A stretch of DNA of 64,000 nt from Daphnia pulex (Eukaryota; Arthropoda; Branchiopoda; Diplostraca; Daphniidae). The notes below the pieces were generated by a model. The model was not told the origin of the DNA. It made no database searches and worked only from the letters and a program-made list of their open reading frames with translations. Both the position numbers and the translations under genes were made by a program. Location of the stretch: assembly GCF_021134715.1 (NCBI RefSeq), contig NC_060017.1:6572001-6636000 (forward strand), written 5' to 3'. Shown piece by piece: positions 57,726 to 64,000 of this stretch. Every line of letters starts with the position of its first letter. The first letter of the stretch is position 1.

Positions 57726-58738
57726 ATGACGAGAAAAGCTCTATTTCTAACTGGGTGGCGCGTAATAGCCTATAGAACCGCCATGGTAAGTTTTAGTTTA
57801 ATCATCATTGTTTCAGATCAAGTGATTTGCATAGTATTTTTTGTTAGACATCTCCTTCAGAAGGAAGTGGCAATGCCAACTACAAAGAAGCTCAATCCAT
57901 CTATGATTTCACTGCTAAAGATATAGATGGTAATCAAGTGTCACTTGATGACAAATGCAGGTATAATCTGTTAATTTCATTTTTTGATGTACATATGTAT
58001 TTAACAATTAATTTTGATACATTAGGGGTCATGTGTGTGTCATTGTCAATGTTGCGTCAAACTGAGGTACAACCCCTGTCAACTACACACAGCTAGTTGC
58101 GCTGCACGAAAAGTATGGCGAATCCAAGGTATAATCATATGAGATTTTACATAAGATTGTACCGTATATTACTACTTGGCACTTTTCTCTTGGCAGGGTC
58201 TGAAGATCCTTGGTTTCCCATGCAATCAGGTAATTATAAATCTATTGCGCGTATTTTACAGATTATTTGCTAAAATCACACGTTACTTTATTCCTCTTAA
58301 CTTGCAGTTTGCATCCCAGGAACCGGGAACTCATTCTGAAATCAAGGAATTTGCAGCCAGCTACAATGTGAAGTTTGACATGTTTGCCAAGATTGACGTC
58401 AACGGCGATAACGCACATCCGCTGTGGAAATATTTAAAACTGAAGCAAGGAGGCACCCTTTTTGAGTAATAAGAATCAATTTCAGACAAATTTATTATTT
58501 GTTTGCTTATATCATTCACATTTAATTGGTATCAAATTATTCTTATAGTGCTATCAAATGGAATTTCACCAAATTCATTGTGGACAAGAATGGTCAACCT
58601 GTCGCTCGTCACGCTACAACAACCAATCCTTTCGTAATGACAATAATCGCATAAAGATATCATGAAGCATTTCTGGTAATGATGAATTTTTATTTTTAGG
58701 ATATGGAGAAGGATTTGTTGAAATACCTAAACCAGTAG
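57726..58738 (+). CDS. Phospholipid-hydroperoxide-type glutathione peroxidase, selenocysteine form, copy 1
   Basis: Reduces lipid hydroperoxides with thiols. Seven exons: 57726-57785, 57848-57960, 58026-58128, 58197-58229, 58308-58465, 58549-58633, 58700-58738 (TAG); all phases fit and give 196 residues. In exon 3 the frame contains TGA at 58063-58065 in the context [16 protein letters not shown], exactly the catalytic position, so it is read as selenocysteine. The other catalytic residues are present: Gln in FPCNQ, Trp and Asn in KWNFTKF. A SECIS-like hairpin lies downstream at 58880-58945. Exon 1 encodes a 20-residue basic/hydrophobic leader ending in a second Met at the splice site, so long (organellar) and short (cytosolic) forms are possible, as in vertebrate GPX4. 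One extra codon relative to copy 2 occurs before the intron-2 donor (LDDKCR versus LDKYR). Confidence 0.88.
58063..58065 (+). other. Predicted selenocysteine codon (TGA), peroxidase copy 1
   Basis: In-frame TGA between AAC and GGT at the family's catalytic Sec/Cys position; homologous exon frame continues on both sides and across both splice junctions. Confidence 0.88.
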
Positions 58739-58879
58739 GTGTCCTCTGATATCTCCTGATATTATAATGACAGATTTTACTGTTGTCTTCGTTTCTTAAT
58801 GGGAAATCTGGATGTGGCGTTTTTCGACTTTAGAAAAGGCTTGCGTTTATAACTTTAAACGAATTATTTCTGATTGAAC

Positions 58880-58945
58880 GGAATAAAAATGACAGGCTCT
58901 CCGCAAAACCTCATCGGTATGGACGAGTCTTGATGCTCCTATTCC
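58880..58945 (+). promoter_or_regulatory. SECIS element, peroxidase copy 1
   Basis: In the 3' UTR, 142 bases after the stop. Outer helix GGAAT (58880-58884) with ATTCC (58941-58945); quartet ATGA (58889-58892) with TGAT (58931-58934); helix AGGCTC with GAGTCT; apical AAAA at 58905-58908. This is the eukaryotic SECIS layout. Confidence 0.8.
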
Positions 58946-59002
58946 AAAAATATTTAGAAAGAAATTCGAAAGAAATTGTATACTCTTCGCCTATTTCAAT
59001 TT

Positions 59003-59008
59003 AATAAA
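59003..59008 (+). terminator. Polyadenylation signal AATAAA, peroxidase copy 1
   Basis: AATAAA 58 bases beyond the SECIS element, the first after the stop apart from the GGAATAAAA inside the hairpin. Confidence 0.4.
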
Positions 59009-59825
59009 ATTTTACCGACTATTCAGTTAAAAAAAAGTTTTTCACTGTTTTTGGTTTCTTTCTTGCGGTCGTTTGATTCCCATTATACCTCAGAGACGAA
59101 ATTAAGGTGAATGAAAATATTGCTCATGCAAGATTGTGATTCTCTTACCAGACTCGCGCGTCTCTCTTACAAATAACGACACATTTGCCAAAAGTAGGCA
59201 ATTTGGTAGACTATAAATCGCTAAATCTCAAGCACTGTCGGATTTTTAAAATTCATAAAAGGTTATAGGCCTACACGGCTACACCATCTAGCAGTCAAGT
59301 TTGAACTTTTTCAACAAATGTGTAGTGTAGTTTTGCGGTGACTTTTAGTGACCAAAACGATAAGTCGATAACACATATAAATTATAAAAGGCTTCAATTC
59401 CTTAAAAACATGCCTCTCGAGTTTCGTACTCATTGCAATTAAATGAAATAAATAAAATTCTATCGCATCCATGTTAAGATGCTCTTTAGGCTAACCTTAC
59501 AAAAGACCCAAATGGAGAAAAGAAAGTAATTTGCATAACTCGTGTCCGTCTGCCGAAGGCTACATTGTTTCGGCATATCATGGCAATTGGTATGTAGGCG
59601 ACGTTGGGAAATGCTTTATCGATTTTACTATATGTAGTGGAGAAAGCTTGTTAGGACCAGTATGAGTAGTACGGTTGTAGGGTGTAGTTGATAAAAAAAT
59701 CCTCGAGTCATCGTCTGACGTATTTGACTTTCTTATCCAGTTGTTTTATTATACTCGGTACAGGCATTCGTACCATAACCGGGGGAGCTCTACTGCTAGC
59801 TGGTTGCGCAAAATACAGCACCGTC
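59009..59825. other. Spacer between peroxidase copies 1 and 2
   Basis: No gene recognised. The stretch 59768-59825 keeps an open frame similar to the copy 1 leader (IRTITGGALLLAGCAKYSTV) just before the copy 2 ATG, but lacks its own in-frame ATG. A pyrimidine-rich AG site at about 59740 could join an unseen upstream exon. Confidence 0.35.
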
Positions 59826-60772
59826 ATGGTAAGACATTGAATTCAATCTGTAAGTGGTTTAGATGTGATTTTGACACAGACAAATTTATTTTTAGGCATC
59901 TCCTTCAGTAGGAAGTGGCAATGCCAACTACAAAGAAGCTCAATCCATCTATGATTTTACAGCTTTAGATATAGATGGTAACCAAGTGTCACTTGACAAA
60001 TACAGGTAATTTGTTAATATCACATTATTGGGATGTATAAAATTTCATGAAATAATCTTGTTTTCTTAAACAGGGGTAATGTATGTGTCATTGTCAATGT
60101 TGCGTCTAAGTGAGGTAAAACAAAAGTCAACTACACACAGTTAGTTGCGCTGCATGAAAAGTATGGTGATTCCAAGGTAACAATGTCAGATTCTAGTACA
60201 TCACATAGATTTTTTACTATTGCTTTTCAACACTTTTGTCTTGGCAGGGTCTGAAGATTCTTGGTTTCCCTTGCAATCAGGTAATTATAAATTTATTATT
60301 CCTATTTAATAAAAGCTGGGTTAACACATTCTTTTATTTCTTTCACATTGAACAGTTTGGATCCCAAGAACCAGGAACTAATTCTGAAATCAAGGACTTT
60401 GCAGCCAGCTACAATGTGAAGTTTGACATGTTTGCCAAGATCGACGTCAACGGCGATAACGCACATCCGCTGTGGAAATATTTAAAAAAGAAGCAAGGAG
60501 GCACCCTTACAGAGTAAGAATTTGATTTTAAGTAATGTTGGTTTCGTTTTTGTCTTATTTAGCCTTATAATTGTTTTTAGTGGCATTAAGTGGAATTTCA
60601 CCAAGTTCATTGTAGACAAAAATGGCCAGCCTGCCGCTCGTTACGCCCCAACCACAGATCCTTTCGTAATAACTGAAATCACATAAGATATCATTATGAA
60701 GCATTTCCGGTAATGATAAATTTTTAATTTTAGGATATGGAGAAGGATTTGTTGAAATACCTAAACCAGTAG
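59826..60772 (+). CDS. Phospholipid-hydroperoxide-type glutathione peroxidase, selenocysteine form, copy 2
   Basis: Seven coding exons with the same phases as copy 1: 59826-59828 (ATG only, GTAAG donor follows), 59896-60005, 60074-60176, 60248-60280, 60356-60513, 60581-60665, 60734-60772 (TAG); 176 residues. TGA at 60111-60113 sits in [16 protein letters not shown], the catalytic position. Gln (FPCNQ), Trp and Asn (KWNFTKF) of the catalytic tetrad are present. A SECIS-like hairpin follows at 60915-60980. Exon 5 is almost identical to that of copy 1 ([20 protein letters not shown] and onward), so the two arose by recent duplication or have exchanged sequence. The start is the ATG at the exon 1 splice site; a leader-like open stretch precedes it without ATG, so a longer form would need an upstream exon or non-AUG start. 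Peroxidase acting in cytosol is the default reading. Confidence 0.87.
60111..60113 (+). other. Predicted selenocysteine codon (TGA), peroxidase copy 2
   Basis: In-frame TGA between AAG and GGT at the catalytic position, with conserved coding sequence on both sides. Confidence 0.88.
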
Positions 60773-60914
60773 ATGGCTCCTAATATCTCCTGATATGTAA
60801 TGACAGATTTCCCTGCTTCTTTGTTAATTATGGGAAATCTGGATGTGTGAGTGGCTTATTGGATTTTCGTAAAAGGTTTGTTTAGTTTCAAACGAATTAT
60901 ATTTCTGATTGAAC

Positions 60915-60980
60915 GGAATAAAAATGACAGACTCTCCGCAAAACCTCATCGGTATGGAGGAGTCTAGATGCTCCTATTCC
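60915..60980 (+). promoter_or_regulatory. SECIS element, peroxidase copy 2
   Basis: Closely similar to the copy 1 element: GGAAT/ATTCC outer helix, ATGA at 60924-60927 with AGAT (60966-60969) opposite, AGACTC/GAGTCT helix and an AAAA apical tract. A paired change in the helix (GGCTC to GACTC) keeps pairing, which supports function. Confidence 0.8.
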
Positions 60981-61648
60981 AATAACATTTAGAAAGAAAT
61001 TCGAAAGAAGTTGTACACCCTTCGCCTATTTGAAAGAAAATAAAAATATATTGTCTTGTTACTTTAAGAAAAACCGGGTGTCATTGGTAAAAAGAAGAAT
61101 GGTTATGTTGAAATGGCGTAATAATATTTTTTTAAAGAGTTTATTTCACACTACGTCAGTTATTATGTTTTATTTTCATCAAAGCTGTATACATAAAAAT
61201 TGCCCCGACGAGTTTTAGTTTTACAGAAGGTTACAGATCATAAACAATAGAAAATCGAATATATGGCTGTATAAATTTCAGCTTCCCTTATAATAGTTTT
61301 AGAATTAGCGCTACGCACAAAATATATTTTTTTTAAATCCGATTCAGAACATTAGATTTTTCTAAAGAAATGTCTGCCGTGCCGTGCCGTGTCAGTCAGT
61401 GTATTTCCTGATTTGATATCAAGTATCAACATACGTATCTCACAATATATATGGTTGATGTTCAATTGCACAGTAGAAAGCAGATAGCCTAGTGCCTACC
61501 CCAGTTTTGAGATATGCCCTGTAATCCTGCATGCATGGTCTGTGTCTGACTAATGCTCCCAAGAGACAGAACAGAACTGTCTGATCCGTAGTGCGGCTGT
61601 AAGGTCTACGTGATCTGTCTTCAGTTTTCGTTCTCCGTCCTTCATACA
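60981..61648. other. Spacer between peroxidase copies 2 and 3
   Basis: AATAAA near 61039 may end copy 2 transcripts. A GCCGT repeat occurs near 61376-61390. No gene recognised; the promoter of copy 3 must lie here. Confidence 0.35.
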
Positions 61649-62769
61649 ATGGTAATATTTCTCTAAGTAACAGTTTTATAGGAATTTTAAAATGTTTTTT
61701 TTTTTTCAAGGCTGCAGCTGAAGGTATTGGCAACGCCGATTACAAATTAGCAACATCAATTTACGATTTTACAGTGACAGATATAGATGGAAATCAAGTG
61801 TCACTCGAGAAGTATAGGTATTTTCAAACTCTGCTGCTTGTGTATATTCGCAATGAATGTCATATCAATTAATAATGTAATTACTTTATAGAAATCATGT
61901 CTGCATTATCGTAAATGTAGCTTCAAAATGCGGTTACACTCACGGTAATTTTCTAGAATTAACTTATCGTGACTTGACGATGATTCAGCTTAATAATTAT
62001 TTTGTCTGATGCTAATTCAAAGTAAACTACACACAACTGGTGGACTTACAGGAAAGATTCGAGTCTAAAGTAAGTTTATAAATTTTTTTATTGTAAGTGT
62101 CATTTATCATGAAGTATATTTATATTGTATAGTAAAAAAAAACTGTTGTTTTACATACAATATAAAATATATGCAGGACAGGTGTGTGTAATTGACTCAG
62201 TTCTGAGTTCCAACAACACTTTACCTGACATCATTTGCATGCTCAGTTATTAACATATTTTCATGCAGGTGAATTTACCATGTCATCCTAAAAGTGTGTA
62301 TCCTTTCTTTATTTCAGGGTTTAAAAATTTTGGCCTTTCCTTGTAACCAGTTCATGTCACAAGAACCTGGCACTAGTGAAGAAATCAAATGTTTCATATC
62401 TGGGTACAAAGGAGATGGGAAATTTGACGTATTTTCCAAAGTTAACGTCAACGGCGAGGACGCTCATCCTCTTTGGAAATATCTCAAAGAAAAACAGGGC
62501 GGTTTGCTGATCGAGTAAGAAATTAACATCAGTGTAATATGGTCTTTTAATTATTAATTTTAAACTTATCTTTGTAGCGCAATTAAATGGAACTTCACCA
62601 AGGTTTGTTAAAATTTGTAGCGTCAAACGTAAAAGCTTGCGTATAACACGATTTTTCTTCCCGAATTTAGTTTGTAATCAACAAACAAGGACAGCCGGTG
62701 GAACGATGTGCAGCTAACGTCAATCCTTTTGACATGGAGAAATCGATTGTGAAATGCTTGAATGAATAA
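61649..62769 (+). CDS. Glutathione peroxidase, cysteine form, copy 3
   Basis: Seven exons: 61649-61651 (ATG only), 61711-61817, 61892-61944, 62023-62069, 62318-62514, 62578-62602, 62671-62769 (TAA); 176 residues, the same length as copy 2. At the catalytic position a TGC Cys codon (61929-61931) replaces TGA, in [16 protein letters not shown]. Gln (FPCNQF), Trp and Asn (KWNFTKF) are kept. The gene differs in structure: an extra intron splits the exon after GYTH, the intron after CNQ is absent, and the last introns are displaced. No SECIS-like hairpin is visible after the stop. Cys forms are usual in insects and generally prefer thioredoxin as reductant; that preference is inference here. It is more diverged from copies 1 and 2 than they are from each other, so it is the older branch. 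Confidence 0.88.
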
Positions 62770-63174
62770 ATGGTGAAGCACGTTCACGTTTCTGCATTCA
62801 GAAACATCACTTATTCGCATTTCCACTGGGCTATTTTGTAACCAGGCGTGTTCAGATTATTAAAAAAACAGAATTAATTAAAATTCGAATGAGCAGTGAA
62901 ATAGGAGCTTTGTATTGCCGTGATGTGTCTTCAAGTTGGGTGCTAAGAATTCGGATGACTTCAGAGCTTCAGAATAAATCATTGAAATATCGTTAAAAAA
63001 AAGTCGTTTCGTGGGATTTGAACAGTTACACCAGACAGCACATACTGAATATTTAGGATTGAAAACGAAGACTTGAATAGTTTAAATAATTATGTGGGAG
63101 ATTCAATCACTAAGATCGTTGAGGAAACACACCTGTCTAATGCCTATGAATATTTACATTGACTGGAACTGTTA
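62770..63174. other. Convergent 3' region between peroxidase copy 3 and MOB3
   Basis: AATAAA overlaps the copy 3 stop (62765-62770) and recurs near 62973. No other content recognised. Confidence 0.4.
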
Positions 63175-63965
63175 TCATCGATGATTGGAACGAGAAGGAG
63201 AGCTGGTGTAATCGATAGGAGGGTCCTTGCAAATATGGGCAGTCATTTCCTGCAACGGTTCCAATTCTCGATCCCCAATTAAATCAAATTGGCGAATAAA
63301 ATAATAGAAATGCTTGTAGCATGTGTTAACGTGAGCTTCAGCACCGATCGCTACCAAACGGTCAAAATGGTGAATATAGACGTGGACGAATACGCGGAAC
63401 AGACGAGTCAAAATTTTCTTGCACTGGCTGACAAACGTCTTAGGAAATGGGATATCTGGAAAAAATGGACAGAGTTGTAGCTATGTTGGGGAATTACTAA
63501 GAATAGCCAAACTTACCAGTACTAACAGGGAAAAGAGACTCATTGTTTATTTGACCTTCAGCCCACTCCATCAGCAATGAGATATATTGAGGAGCTGGTA
63601 ATTTTGTGGGCTTCTTGTACTTATTGCCATCAGCCCATAGATATTCAAATTTAGGTCCTCCAGACATGGTTGGGCATGATGCCTCTGAACAATAATCAGA
63701 TATAGTTCCATAGATAAGGTTTATGCGATTGAAGAAGTCCACCACTATGTCAAGAAGAGAAAATAGTGTTAATTAACTTATATTGGGTTCAACATTTTAA
63801 TGTGATTTTTTTACCATGAACTGCAATCCAATCATTCAGATCTTCACCAGGAGGTAGTAAGACTGCAGCTCGAAGATTTATTCCAGAACTTAATGAAGCC
63901 TGTGCTTGTGTGTGTAAGGAATAGCGCAATGTTCCAGGTTCAAACTTTTTTTTTGGTTTGAATGT
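63175..63965 (-). CDS. MOB3-type MOB kinase activator, 3' part
   Basis: Three exons on the minus strand: 63965-63815, 63745-63517 and 63455-63175 (TGA). The gene is cut by the right edge, so the first exon or exons are missing. It encodes [52 protein letters not shown], then [14 protein letters not shown] and [16 protein letters not shown]. These are the MOB fold with its zinc ligands (Cys pair in YCSEASC, His pair in FVHVYIH). The [21 protein letters not shown] form and the ELEPLQEMT end point to MOB3 rather than MOB1, MOB2 or MOB4. MOB proteins are adaptors of NDR/LATS or MST kinases; MOB3 proteins bind MST1-type kinases. A Ser/Pro-rich tail ([12 protein letters not shown]) extends past the usual end. 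Phases at both junctions fit (G|TG and G|AT). Confidence 0.9.
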
Positions 63966-64000
63966 CTGAAAAGAGAACCAGAATGTTATGAAACCGGTAA

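Noticed and set aside
58066-58128. Reading the TGA of peroxidase copy 1 as a nonsense mutation (pseudogene)
   Set aside because: The TGA is at the catalytic Sec position, the downstream frame is conserved through four more exons, copy 2 has the same TGA, and both have SECIS hairpins.
63001-63040. Possible tRNA 3' half (GGGATTTGAAC)
   Set aside because: No matching cloverleaf arms upstream; the word alone is not enough.

Overview
The window is eukaryotic nuclear DNA from an arthropod, most likely a branchiopod crustacean of the Daphnia type. The evidence is short introns (about 60-150 bp), compact multi-exon housekeeping genes, DEG/ENaC 'pickpocket' genes, forkhead genes with long His/Gln/Ala runs, and glutathione peroxidases that keep in-frame TGA (selenocysteine) codons, which Drosophila lacks in this family. 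The species is inferred, not proven.

Layout. (1) 1-8.3 kb: the 5' end of a DEG/ENaC channel gene on the minus strand, a broken partial copy of it 1.1 kb away, then repeat-rich DNA with two foldback (inverted repeat) elements, diverged direct duplications and a tandem 294-bp duplication. (2) 8.3-14.0 kb: a compact housekeeping block. A two-exon gene of the C18orf21/UPF0711 family (plus) converges on a 12-coding-exon prolidase gene (minus). The prolidase intron 5 contains a complete intronless FAST-kinase-domain/RAP gene on the same strand. (3) 14.0-20.4 kb: non-coding upstream DNA of FoxF with possible promoter elements and one splice-bounded open segment. (4) 20.4-22.1 kb: FoxF (plus, two exons). 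(5) 22.1-50.4 kb: a gene-poor interval of about 28 kb with microsatellites and a recurring palindrome TATAGGCCTATA. (6) 50.4-53.1 kb: FoxC (minus, one exon), tail-to-tail with FoxF; its upstream DNA reaches to about 57.7 kb and carries CCAAT and GC boxes. (7) 57.7-62.8 kb: three tandem phospholipid-hydroperoxide-type glutathione peroxidase genes (plus). The first two encode selenocysteine through TGA and each has a SECIS-like hairpin in its 3' UTR; the third uses Cys and has no visible SECIS. (8) 63.2-64 kb: the 3' part of a MOB3-type kinase activator gene (minus), running off the right edge.

The FoxF-FoxC pair is a remnant of the ancient FoxC/FoxF/FoxL1/FoxQ1 linkage of mesodermal regulators, so the large non-coding space between and around them is likely regulatory. 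The most unusual content is the mixed Sec/Cys peroxidase array and the gene nested inside the prolidase intron. Exon borders were placed by reading GT/GC-AG sites and checking frame and phase by hand; UTRs are mostly undefined.
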